Assembly: GCF_003367395.1 (NCBI RefSeq)
Contig: NZ_CP031417.1
Coordinates: 2,542,001-2,606,000 of the forward strand
DNA from: Pseudolabrys taiwanensis
GTDB lineage: Bacteria > Pseudomonadota > Alphaproteobacteria > Rhizobiales > Xanthobacteraceae
Length of the DNA: 64,000 nt
Direction of reading: 5' to 3'
Shown here piece after piece: positions 32,000 to 39,779 of the stretch; position 1 is the first letter of the stretch, and each line of letters begins with the position of its first letter. The notes beneath the pieces are model-generated. The model searched no databases. It was not told where the DNA came from and saw only the letters and a program-made list of their open reading frames with translations. Position numbers and translations under genes: made by a program.

Positions 32000-32755
32000 T
32001 CAATGGTAGTAGGCACCGCCATCAACGACGAGCGTCTGGCCGGTGATGAAAGCGGCCTGCGGACCGGCAAAGAAGCTGACCGCGCCGACGACGTCCGCCG
32101 GCACCATGTCGCGCTTAAGAGCGCGGCCGCGGACCGAGAACGGCGAGACCGCCGCGGCCAGCGTGGCATTGGCATGGACGCCGTCGCTCAAGGTGAAGCC
32201 CGGCGCGACGCTGTTGACGAGAATGCCGTAATCGCCGAGCTCGGTCGCAAGCGTGCGCGTCATCGATACGATGGCGCCCTTAGAGGCGACGTAATGCAGC
32301 ATGCCGGGATTGCCCTTGAAGGCGACGCCCGAGGAAATGTTGATGATCCGGCCGGCCTGACGCTCCTTGAAAGCCGGCAACACCGCCTTGCAGCACAGGA
32401 ACTGCCCGATCACGTTGACATCGAGGATTTGGCGCCAATCCGCGACGGTCAGCTCTTCGAACGGCTTGAGCGTCAACGTCGAGTAGATCGCAGCGTTGTT
32501 CACCAGGATGTCGATGCCGCCGAAGGTCGCGAGCGCAGCCTCGGCCATGCGCGCGGCGTCCCCCTCGCGCGACACATCGACCGTGACATCCGTGGCTTTG
32601 CAACCTTTGGCGTTCAACCTGGCCGCCGCCTCGACGGCACCTTTAAGGTCGGCGACGACGATCGAAGCGCCTTGCGCGGCCAGCGTCTCGGCTATCGCAT
32701 AACCGATGCCCATCGCCCCGCCCGTGACGATCGCCACCTTGCCCGCAAGGGTCAT
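32000..32755 (-). CDS. SDR family oxidoreductase
   Basis: 251 aa classical short-chain dehydrogenase. The cofactor loop is TGGAMGIG (about 11-18), NNAA (about 89-92) is the structural motif, and the catalytic triad is Ser in INISSG, Tyr and Lys in YVASK. A C-terminal GQTLVVDGGAYYH ends it as usual. VADLKG after strand 2 suggests NAD(H) preference. Start ATG 32755 has GGAGAG upstream. It begins the SDR-Rieske operon, whose promoter region holds the shared palindrome near 32830. Confidence 0.88.
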   Translation of the reverse strand: MTLAGKVAIVTGGAMGIGYAIAETLAAQGASIVVADLKGAVEAAARLNAKGCKATDVTVDVSREGDAARMAEAALATFGGIDILVNNAAIYSTLTLKPFEELTVADWRQILDVNVIGQFLCCKAVLPAFKERQAGRIINISSGVAFKGNPGMLHYVASKGAIVSMTRTLATELGDYGILVNSVAPGFTLSDGVHANATLAAAVSPFSVRGRALKRDMVPADVVGAVSFFAGPQAAFITGQTLVVDGGAYYH

Positions 32756-32819
32756 GCCTTCTCTCCGATTGAATGCCCTACCGACGCTGCAATTTGAGTG
32801 CCAGCACGCCGCGTCGTAT

Positions 32820-32840
32820 TCATCCTATTTATAGTATGAT
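32820..32840. promoter_or_regulatory. Palindrome shared with 27092-27109 (candidate GntR operator, copy 2)
   Basis: TCATCCTATTTATAG at 32820-32834 repeats exactly the minus-strand sequence near 27100, and the dyad continues to ATAGTATGA. It lies 65 bases upstream of the SDR start and in the region shared with the binding-protein gene at 33026, so it could control both directions. Confidence 0.6.
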
Positions 32841-32943
32841 GGTCCTTTTGTTCAAGGTACCGCCTTGGCCGCCGCTGCCCAAGATTCGCGCTTACGAGGC
32901 AATCGAATGATCATAATTCGCGCTTGCGGCGGAACCCGATCAT

Positions 32944-32955
32944 TCTAACGTTAGA
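32944..32955. promoter_or_regulatory. Perfect 12-bp palindrome before the binding-protein gene
   Basis: TCTAACGTTAGA is its own reverse complement and lies 71 bases upstream of the binding-protein ATG at 33026. It could be a regulator site separate from the GntR-type motif. Short palindromes occur by chance, so confidence is low. Confidence 0.35.
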
Positions 32956-33025
32956 CAGATAGGTACATTGCAACGCGCAGAGAACGCATGTGCATGCGTC
33001 GCGCCTCGACAAGCGGGAGATCGGA

Positions 33026-34180
33026 ATGAGACGGCGTGTGTCATCGGTTGCGGCCGCAATCGTGTTTGCCAGCATCGGAACGGGCGCGCTGGCGCAAGAA
33101 GACGTCATCAAGATCGGTGTCAACGAGCCGCTGACGGGCGTCGTCGCCGCGTCTGGTACGATGGTCACCGCCGGGACGAAGCTTGCCGCCGAGGAGATCA
33201 ACGCCAAGGGCGGCATCAACGGCAAGAAGCTCCTGCTCGTCATCGAGGACAACAAGAGCAACCCGACCGAAGCCGCCAGCGTCGCCGAGAAGCTCATCAC
33301 GCGTGACAAGGTGCCCGCGATGATCGGCGCCTGGAGCTCGACCTACACGCTCGCCGTGATGCCCAAGCTGATGGAATACAAGGTGCCGATGGTCGTCGAG
33401 ACCTCGAGCGCCGACAAGATCACCACCTCGGGTAATCCCTACATCTTCCGCATCAGCCCGACCAACGGCACCGAGGCCAAGAGCTTCGCGCGTTTCGTCA
33501 AGCAGATCGGCATCAAGAAGGCCGACTTTCTGGTCGTGAACAACGACTGGGGTCTCGGCGCCGCCTCCGAATTCGGCAAGGTTCTCAAGGAAAACGGCGC
33601 CGAAGTCGGCCGCACGCTCAACATGGATGCGGCCGCGCAAGACCTCTCCGCCCAGCTCTCCTCGCTCAAGGGCTCCGACAGCGACACACTGTTCATGACC
33701 ACAGGCGTCGAACAAATGACGTTGGTGATGAAGCAGGCGCAGGCGCTCGGCATCAAGCGCCGGATCGTCACCACCGGCGGCACATTGCCGGACCAGCTCA
33801 TCGCGCAAGCCGGCTCCGCGGCCGAAGGCTCCTATCACGACGCCATGTTCGCGCCCTGGTTCCCCGACACGGCCGTCGATCCGGCGGCGGCGAAAACCTT
33901 TATCGCCGCCTGGACGAAGGCCGGCCTGCCGCCGGGCGGCATGCCGGAAGGCGCCCGCGGCTACGATGCCGTCTACGTTCTCGCCAAGGCCATCGAGAAA
34001 GCCGGCGCAGCAGATTCTGACAAGATCCGCGCGGCGCTGTGGGAAATCACCTATCCGGGCCTGACCGGCAACATCAAGTTCGAGAAGGTCGGCCCGGCCG
34101 GCAAGGAAAGCGGCCAGAGCCCGGCCGTCACTCATCTGGTCAAGATCGAGGGCGGCAAGGTCGAGCTCGTCAGCAAATAG
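33026..34180 (+). CDS. Liv-type substrate-binding protein
   Basis: 384 aa periplasmic binding protein. The signal peptide is about 1-23 (SSVAAAIVFASIGTGALAQ). The mature part has the type 1 fold of LivK/amide-binding proteins (VIKIGVNEPLTGVVAASGTMV at the start and ARGYDAVYVLAKAIEKAGA near the end). ATG 33026 is chosen because GGGAGA lies 6 bases before it. It is separated from its permease and ATPase genes by the minus-strand SDR-Rieske pair but shares a regulatory motif with them. A good terminator follows. Confidence 0.9.
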   Translation: MRRRVSSVAAAIVFASIGTGALAQEDVIKIGVNEPLTGVVAASGTMVTAGTKLAAEEINAKGGINGKKLLLVIEDNKSNPTEAASVAEKLITRDKVPAMIGAWSSTYTLAVMPKLMEYKVPMVVETSSADKITTSGNPYIFRISPTNGTEAKSFARFVKQIGIKKADFLVVNNDWGLGAASEFGKVLKENGAEVGRTLNMDAAAQDLSAQLSSLKGSDSDTLFMTTGVEQMTLVMKQAQALGIKRRIVTTGGTLPDQLIAQAGSAAEGSYHDAMFAPWFPDTAVDPAAAKTFIAAWTKAGLPPGGMPEGARGYDAVYVLAKAIEKAGAADSDKIRAALWEITYPGLTGNIKFEKVGPAGKESGQSPAVTHLVKIEGGKVELVSK

Positions 34181-34226
34181 CGCGGAAGCCGCGTCGTCAG
34201 CCTCACGACAGCAGCACTTGAACAAC

Positions 34227-34255
34227 GAAACGGCGGCCTCGCGTGCCGCCGTTTC
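34227..34255 (+). terminator. Terminator after the binding-protein gene
   Basis: GAAACGGCGGC and GCCGCCGTTTC form a perfect 11-bp stem with a 7-base loop, 47 bases after the stop. TCTCATTTC follows, a weak T-rich tract. It separates the binding protein from the amidohydrolase gene. Confidence 0.7.
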
Positions 34256-34416
34256 TCATTTCAGCCCCCGGCTTCGCCGAATCTTTGTGCGCGAAATCCA
34301 CTATTTCGGCAGCGCGCGGGTCGCTTTCGTTGGTATACTGACGAATAATTGAGCTGACTAGCCGCGCTTTTTTTGTCGCGGCCGGCGTCAAACTCCCAGA
34401 TGACGAGGACACAGCC

Positions 34417-35682
34417 GTGACGACGCTTGCAACCCCTTACGACCTCGTGCTGTCGGGCGGCACGGTGATCGATCCCGCGACCGACCGGAACGGGCGCTTC
34501 GACGTGGCGATCGCCGGCGGCAGGATCGCTGCGATCGAGCCCGATCTGTCACAGGCGCCGGCACGCGAAAGGATCGACGTCTCCGGCAAGATCGTAACCG
34601 CCGGCATGATCGACACGCACGCCCATGTCTACGAGCACGTGACCGGCCGCTTCGGCCTTAACCCCGATATGGTCGGCGTGCGCTCCGGCGTCACCACCCT
34701 CGTCGATCAGGGCGGCCCAAGCTGCATGACCATTGGCGGCTTCCGCAACTATCTCGCCAACACGTCGCAGTCTCGGCTGCTGTGCTTCATCTCCTGCTAT
34801 CTGGTCGGCGGCCTCGAGGGGCACCTCTATCCCGACCTCTATGGTCCGAAATGCGTCAACGTGGAGCACACGGTGCGTGTCGCCAAGGAGAACCTCGACA
34901 TCGTCAAGGGCATCAAGGCGCACGCCGAGATCGGCGGGCAGTCGCGCTGGGGCCTCGACGTCATCAAGATCGGCCGCGAGATCGCAAACCAGACCGGCCT
35001 CCCGCTCTACATCCATCTCGGCCAGCTCTGGCCGAGCCTCGAAGAAGGTCCGGTGCCGGACGCGGATGAGCTGATCCGCGAACTGGTGCCGATCATGGAG
35101 CCGGGCGACATTCTTGCTCATCCTTTCACGCGCCATCCCGGGGGCTTCGTCTCCAAGGAAGGCGAAGTCCATCCGATCGTGTTCGAGGCGATCGCCCGCG
35201 GCGTGCGTGTCGATGTCGGCCACGGCTCGCACTTCAGCTTCGAGGTGGCCAAGCGCGTGCTCGATGCCGGCGTGCGGCCGTTCACGCTCGGCGCCGACCT
35301 GCACGGCTACAATGTCAGCGCGCCGACGGACATGAACGCGGATGTGCGCGAGGCCAACCCCTTCTTCGGCGTCGCGCCGTTCAGCTTGACCGTTGCGATG
35401 ACGGAGCTGCTCACGCTCGGCCTGCCGCTCAAGGACATCATCGCCACCGTCACCAATAACCCGGCGACGATGGTCGGCCTGTCCGACGAAATCGGCTCGC
35501 TGCAGGTTGGCCGCTCGGCGGACGTGAGCGTGCTGGAGATGTTGAACGGGCGCTTCAAGCTGTTCGATAACAGCGGTGTCGAGGTCATCACCGACAAGCT
35601 GATCCGGCCGGCATTCTGCCTGCGCGACGGCATGCGCTTCGACAGCGACTCGCCACTGATCCCGCCGGCGATGGCAGCGTAA
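34417..35682 (+). CDS. Amidohydrolase (dihydroorotase / D-aminoacylase-like)
   Basis: 421 aa metal-dependent hydrolase from a GTG at 34417 with GAGGA upstream. Metal and catalytic residues are visible: DTHAHV (HxH, about 63-68), a Lys in DIVKGIKAHAE (likely carbamylated, about 163-173), His in LYIHLGQLW and DILAHPFTRHPG, and Asp in TLGADLHGYN (about 290-299). This fits the subtype I cyclic amidase/deacetylase group. In this context it may open a ring amide made by the oxygenases. It ends 3 bases from the convergent DUF1116 gene. Confidence 0.83.
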   Translation: MTTLATPYDLVLSGGTVIDPATDRNGRFDVAIAGGRIAAIEPDLSQAPARERIDVSGKIVTAGMIDTHAHVYEHVTGRFGLNPDMVGVRSGVTTLVDQGGPSCMTIGGFRNYLANTSQSRLLCFISCYLVGGLEGHLYPDLYGPKCVNVEHTVRVAKENLDIVKGIKAHAEIGGQSRWGLDVIKIGREIANQTGLPLYIHLGQLWPSLEEGPVPDADELIRELVPIMEPGDILAHPFTRHPGGFVSKEGEVHPIVFEAIARGVRVDVGHGSHFSFEVAKRVLDAGVRPFTLGADLHGYNVSAPTDMNADVREANPFFGVAPFSLTVAMTELLTLGLPLKDIIATVTNNPATMVGLSDEIGSLQVGRSADVSVLEMLNGRFKLFDNSGVEVITDKLIRPAFCLRDGMRFDSDSPLIPPAMAA

Positions 35683-35685
35683 GGC

Positions 35686-36831
35686 CTATGCCACGGTCGG
35701 CCACGGCGACACGCCGCGGCCGATCAGACCTTTTTCGCCCGCGGCATCGAGCGCCGCCAGCATGACGCCGCGCGCAGGCGAGGCGCGGTCGATGCCGAGA
35801 CCGACATGCAGGTCCACCGGAAAGGCCGGATGCGCGCCGAGGAACGGTGCGCTGGCCGCCGCCGTGAAATAGACGTCGGCGCCATGGCCGCGCAGCGCCT
35901 CCATCATTTCCGGCGCGTAGCGCAGCGCCGCCGCGCCGAAGCCGCAGGCATCGATCACCGCGCTGTCGCCGATCGCCGGCAGGAAAACGCTGTCGCCGGC
36001 GGCGGGGAAGCGCGGACCGACCGGCGCTGCCGCGGGCATCGTGTGCCAGGCTTCGGGGTCGCCAGCCAGTTTCCAGCCGAAGTCGACGCCGTTGCCGCCG
36101 GCCGCGACCACCATGTTGCTGCCGCCGACGCCGCCGCCGCCACCGATCATCACCGCGCAGGCGGCCATGATGACGTTGAGCACGAACTGGTTGGCAAGAT
36201 CGAGATAAGCACGTCCTTCGCCTGTCAGACGCGGCGTGAGCACGTCGTAAAAAGCCTGGTTGGCCGCGCTGACGCGGCCGTGCAGATCGTCGCCGCCCTC
36301 GAGGCCGGCGCGCAGCACCGCCAGCAGCGCGACCGGCGCCCCCAGGTCCCGTGCCAATGCCGGGCCGACCTTCGACAGCAGCGCCAGACGCGCGCCCTGC
36401 TCGGGATGCTTGGCGCCGAAGCGCAGAGCGCCGGGCGGCGGGCCATCATTGATCGGCGTATAGCGCGCGGCCGCCGCGCCGCGGGCATCGCCGACACGCA
36501 GCAGCCACATCGACGGCGAGACGACGAATGCGAGCGGCGTCACCACGCCATAGTCCTGCGCAGGCTCGAGCGCCATATCGCCCGCCACAATGGCGGCAAG
36601 CGCCTCCTCGCGTGTGTCGGCCCAGCCCTCGAAGACCGCCGCAGCCGCCGCAGTGTTGAGGATGGGCGCCGGCACTTCGCCGCGCCGCAAGCGCGGCCCC
36701 GCATGCAGCAGCGTCCTGGCCGGCAGCGCGGCTATCGATGCCAGTTGAACGCAGCCTTCGAGTTGCGGCTCGACGGCAATGAGCCGCTCGAACGACTGGC
36801 GCGTCGCCTGCTCCTGCTTTATCGAATCCAT
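35686..36831 (-). CDS. DUF1116 family protein (AllG/YlbE-like)
   Basis: 381 aa. The block LEGGDDLHGRVSAANQAFYDVLTPRL (shortened reading: GDDLHGR near 178-184) and LNVIMAACAVMIGGGGGVGG are what I recall for DUF1116. In E. coli the family member AllG (YlbE) is one of three proteins (AllF/FdrA, AllG, AllH) said to make up the oxamic transcarbamylase of allantoin breakdown. No AllF- or AllH-like gene is seen in this window, so a carbamoyl-transfer role here is uncertain. ATG 36831 is chosen (a frame to 36882 overlaps the next gene). Its start lies only 20 bases from the divergent ferredoxin start. Confidence 0.65.
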   Translation of the reverse strand: MDSIKQEQATRQSFERLIAVEPQLEGCVQLASIAALPARTLLHAGPRLRRGEVPAPILNTAAAAAVFEGWADTREEALAAIVAGDMALEPAQDYGVVTPLAFVVSPSMWLLRVGDARGAAAARYTPINDGPPPGALRFGAKHPEQGARLALLSKVGPALARDLGAPVALLAVLRAGLEGGDDLHGRVSAANQAFYDVLTPRLTGEGRAYLDLANQFVLNVIMAACAVMIGGGGGVGGSNMVVAAGGNGVDFGWKLAGDPEAWHTMPAAAPVGPRFPAAGDSVFLPAIGDSAVIDACGFGAAALRYAPEMMEALRGHGADVYFTAAASAPFLGAHPAFPVDLHVGLGIDRASPARGVMLAALDAAGEKGLIGRGVSPWPTVA

Positions 36832-36851
36832 GATCGCCCCGGGCCTTCCAT

Positions 36852-37244
36852 ATGAACGAAAACACCGCGCCGACCGATGCACGCTTCGTGCTCGTGACCA
36901 CGCTGGACGCGCTGCGGCCCGGCGCGCCTGTGCGCGTCATTGTCGAGGGTCACACGCTGGTCCTGGCGCGCCACGGCGACGCCGTCTACGCCTTCCAGGC
37001 GACCTGCCCGCATGAGAAAGCCGACCTGTCGCAAGCGCGCATCGAGCGCGGCTGCGTTGTCTGTCCCCGTCATCTCGCCGCCTTTGCCTTGATCGATGGC
37101 AAGGCCTCGGCCGGCTGGGACAATGTCGAACCGCTCAAGCTCTATCCGGTGCGGATCGTGAACGGCGACGTCACCGTCGATGCCGCCGCGGTGTCGCGCC
37201 AGCCTCCGGGCGGCAGGCGCCAAGTTTGGGATTTCAGCTCCTGA
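36852..37244 (+). CDS. Rieske-type [2Fe-2S] ferredoxin
   Basis: 130 aa small cytoplasmic electron carrier. The Rieske ligands are C-x-H in CPHEKADLS (about 49-57) and C-x2-H in VVCPRHLAAF (about 70-76), with about 17 residues between pairs, as in ring-hydroxylating dioxygenase ferredoxins or NirD-like proteins. It could supply electrons to the VanA-like oxygenase at 30922. It is divergent from DUF1116 with 20 bases between starts, so its promoter must lie within that gene. A ribosome site is not obvious. Confidence 0.8.
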   Translation: MNENTAPTDARFVLVTTLDALRPGAPVRVIVEGHTLVLARHGDAVYAFQATCPHEKADLSQARIERGCVVCPRHLAAFALIDGKASAGWDNVEPLKLYPVRIVNGDVTVDAAAVSRQPPGGRRQVWDFSS

Positions 37245-37269
37245 CAGCAGCGGGCCGTTGCTAGTCACC

Positions 37270-37788
37270 TCAACGCACCCCAACCGGGGTGCGGCTGATC
37301 TCGTTGTTGCTCGCGACGAGCTTTGCCAGATCGCGCATGAAGCGGGCGCGATCCTTCTGTGGCAGCGCCGCCAGCGTGCGCTCATGGGCGCGCGCCGCGC
37401 CAGCATCGATACGGCGCAGCAGCACCCGGCCGTCTTCCGTCAGCGTCACCGATTTCATGCGCCGGTCTTGCGCGGACACACGGCGCCGTACCAGCTTCTG
37501 ACGTTCCAGGCGCGCCAACACATCCGCGACGTTCGTCGTATCGAGGCCGACGGCGCGCGAGAGAACGATCTGCTCGGCAACGTTCATCTGATCGAGCGCC
37601 GCCAGGATACTGTACTGCACCGGCGTGATGTTCTCGGCGCCGCACTCTTCCGCGAACAAGGCGCTGTGAATTTGATGCAGGCGGCGGATCAGAAAGCCCG
37701 GCCGCTCCTGCAACGGCTTCGCATGCCAGTTGTTCGGCGTGCTCCGCCGCACGGCCTTGGACTTACGCGACGTGGTTTTTTGCAGCAT
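37270..37788 (-). CDS. MarR family transcriptional regulator
   Basis: 172 aa. The winged helix-turn-helix reads ITPVQYSILAALDQMNVAEQIVLSRAVGLDTTNVADVLARLERQKLVRRRVSAQDRRMKSVTLTEDG in pieces at about 54-120, with the DxR wing (SAQDRR). It has a basic N-terminal extension of about 20 residues. It lies 36 bases downstream of the molybdenum hydroxylase genes on the same strand and ends convergent to the ferredoxin gene. It probably senses an aromatic substrate and controls the hydroxylase operon. Confidence 0.86.
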   Translation of the reverse strand: MLQKTTSRKSKAVRRSTPNNWHAKPLQERPGFLIRRLHQIHSALFAEECGAENITPVQYSILAALDQMNVAEQIVLSRAVGLDTTNVADVLARLERQKLVRRRVSAQDRRMKSVTLTEDGRVLLRRIDAGAARAHERTLAALPQKDRARFMRDLAKLVASNNEISRTPVGVR

Positions 37789-37824
37789 GCGTCCTGTCGA
37801 TCTGTGGGCCGCGACCTGAAGGCC

Positions 37825-38970
37825 TCACCGGGCTTTACGCGTGAACAGGCGCCGTACAATGCCGAACAGCATGGCGAAAAGCAGACCGCCACCGATCGGT
37901 CGAGCCGCCACGACCTGCTCGCCCTGGCTGGCGCGTGCGAGGTTGTGAGCGAACTGCACCAGCAAGGCGTCGACCACGCCGGCAACGACAGCCGGACGCC
38001 CGAATTGCACAAGCGGACCACCCAGCCGGTAAGTCAAGTCGAGGGAGAGCTGCGAGGCGTCGTCACCGGCGGCAAGCGCGGCAAAGCGGATGGTGCCGTC
38101 GGCGCGCGAGCGACTGGTGGGATCAGCGCCCTGGCCCGACACCTCGCCGCGATGCGTTTGCTGATCGAAGGCGACACGCGCGGCTCCGCCGAAGCGCGCA
38201 TTGATTGGCCCGATGGCGACCTGAAATGCGCCGGTGACCGTCCCGTCCGGCGACACCTTGTCCAGCGATGCCCCGGGCAGGCAACGCGCGATCGTCGCGA
38301 TGTCCTGCAGGGTCCGCCACAGCGCGGCAGCCGGCACGGGCACGTCGATATGGCGGCTCAGCGTCACGCCATCCGTGACTGGGGCAAACGAGACCGCGCT
38401 CGCCGGTGATGAAGACGGCGCAGGCGACGCAGCCGGCGCAAGGGCGGAAGGCCTCGACTGCTCCAGGACCGGTGCGGCGGGGCGCGCTTTCAACAGGGTG
38501 TTCCGGTGCGTGCCGGCGGCGAGCACGTCGCGGATCGCACCGACGATGCCAACATAGCCGGTGCAGCGGCACAGATTGCCGGCCAGTTCCTCGCGCACGC
38601 GCGCCTCGTCGGCATCGGGCAGCCGCGTCACGATATCGTAGGCCGTCGCCAGCATGCCGGGCGTGCAATAGCCGCATTGCAAAGCGTGATGGCGGGTGAA
38701 GGCGTCGCGCAACTGGCTCATGACCGGATCGTCGTCGAACGACTCGACCGTGCGCACGTCGCTGCCGGCGCAAGCGACCGCGTAATTGATGCAGGAGCGC
38801 ATCGGCCGCCCGTCGACGATCATGGTGCAGGCACCGCAGACGCCGTGCTCGCAGCCGATATGCGTGCCGGTGAGATTGAGCTCCTCGCGCACGAAGTCGG
38901 CGAGATGGGTGCGTGGCGCCACGGCCTTGGTGACGGACGCGCCATTGACGGTGAGATTGACCGAAATCAT
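37825..38970 (-). CDS. Fused [2Fe-2S] subunit and CoxG (SRPBCC) protein of a molybdenum hydroxylase
   Basis: 381 aa. Residues 1 to about 155 are the small subunit of xanthine dehydrogenase-family enzymes with all eight Cys for two [2Fe-2S] clusters (40, 45, 48, 60 and 99, 102, 134, 136). An Ala/Pro/Ser-rich linker (about 165-198) leads to a CoxG/SRPBCC domain (about 201-345: SRHIDVPVPAAALWRTLQDI, then RCLPGASL). The C-terminus (about 355-381) is hydrophobic then basic and could anchor it to the membrane, as for CoxG of Oligotropha. CoxG is normally a separate protein. The ATG overlaps the stop of the upstream FAD subunit by 4 bases. Confidence 0.86.
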   Translation of the reverse strand: MISVNLTVNGASVTKAVAPRTHLADFVREELNLTGTHIGCEHGVCGACTMIVDGRPMRSCINYAVACAGSDVRTVESFDDDPVMSQLRDAFTRHHALQCGYCTPGMLATAYDIVTRLPDADEARVREELAGNLCRCTGYVGIVGAIRDVLAAGTHRNTLLKARPAAPVLEQSRPSALAPAASPAPSSSPASAVSFAPVTDGVTLSRHIDVPVPAAALWRTLQDIATIARCLPGASLDKVSPDGTVTGAFQVAIGPINARFGGAARVAFDQQTHRGEVSGQGADPTSRSRADGTIRFAALAAGDDASQLSLDLTYRLGGPLVQFGRPAVVAGVVDALLVQFAHNLARASQGEQVVAARPIGGGLLFAMLFGIVRRLFTRKAR

Positions 38971-39779
38971 CGCCCGCCCTCCATGGCGATCGCAAACGCG
39001 CGGCGAAGTGCGGTGACGTGCAGCGTGTGAGCCGGCCCGTCGAGTTGCGGCGCGGCCTGCCGAACCGCCTCGGCGGCGGACAAGCGCCCTTCGACAAAGG
39101 CGGCGGGATCGGCGAGCAGCGCCGGCGGCCGTTCGATGGCGCCGATCAGCACGCGCGTCTCGCCGCGGTCCGGATCGATGAGCACCGCAGCGCTCGCTTT
39201 GGCGAAGTCGCCGGCCTTGATGCAGAACTTCCAATAACCCCAGCGCGCCGTGGCGGTGCGCTTGCGTACGCGCACGCCGGCAATAACTTCGCCGACAGCC
39301 AGCACCGTCGCGAGCGGCCCGATGAAGAACGTCTCCAACGGAACGATCCGCTTCGCCCCGTTCGCGACCAGAATGACATCGGCGCCGAGCGCGGTCAGCA
39401 CGTTCACCCAATCGGCCGCCGGATCGGCATGCGCGAGACTGCCGCCGAGCGTGCCGCGATTGCGCACGGCGCGGTAGGCGATGTGCCGCGCCACCGCCGA
39501 CAGCCATCCGGGCGTCGCATCGGGCACGGCGCCGTCTTCGATCTCGGCATGCGTGACGGCGCCGCCGTAGACGATCGCCTCGCCCTCATCGCTGGCGCCG
39601 CGCATGTCCACCGCGCGCGACAGATCGATCAGCATTTGCGGCCGCGCGAGCCGCAGATTGAGCATCGGCCCCAGCGACTGGCCGCCGGCGATGGGCTTGG
39701 TCGCCGCGCCGGAAGTCAGCATGGCGGCCGCGGCGGATGCATCGGCGGCAAAGGAGAAGTCGAACGCGACCGGCTTCAC
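38967..39779 (-). CDS. FAD-binding medium subunit of a molybdenum hydroxylase (CoxM-like)
   Basis: 270 aa. FAD-binding motifs of the family are seen as KPIAGGQSLGPMLNLRLARP (about 28-47) and the second block AYRAVRNRGTLGGSLAHADPAADW (about 96-119). It passes electrons from the FeS subunit to an acceptor. It starts with a GTG that overlaps the large-subunit stop (GTGA) and overlaps the FeS subunit by 4 bases, so all three are coupled. Confidence 0.88.
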   Translation of the reverse strand: MKPVAFDFSFAADASAAAAMLTSGAATKPIAGGQSLGPMLNLRLARPQMLIDLSRAVDMRGASDEGEAIVYGGAVTHAEIEDGAVPDATPGWLSAVARHIAYRAVRNRGTLGGSLAHADPAADWVNVLTALGADVILVANGAKRIVPLETFFIGPLATVLAVGEVIAGVRVRKRTATARWGYWKFCIKAGDFAKASAAVLIDPDRGETRVLIGAIERPPALLADPAAFVEGRLSAAEAVRQAAPQLDGPAHTLHVTALRRAFAIAMEGGR

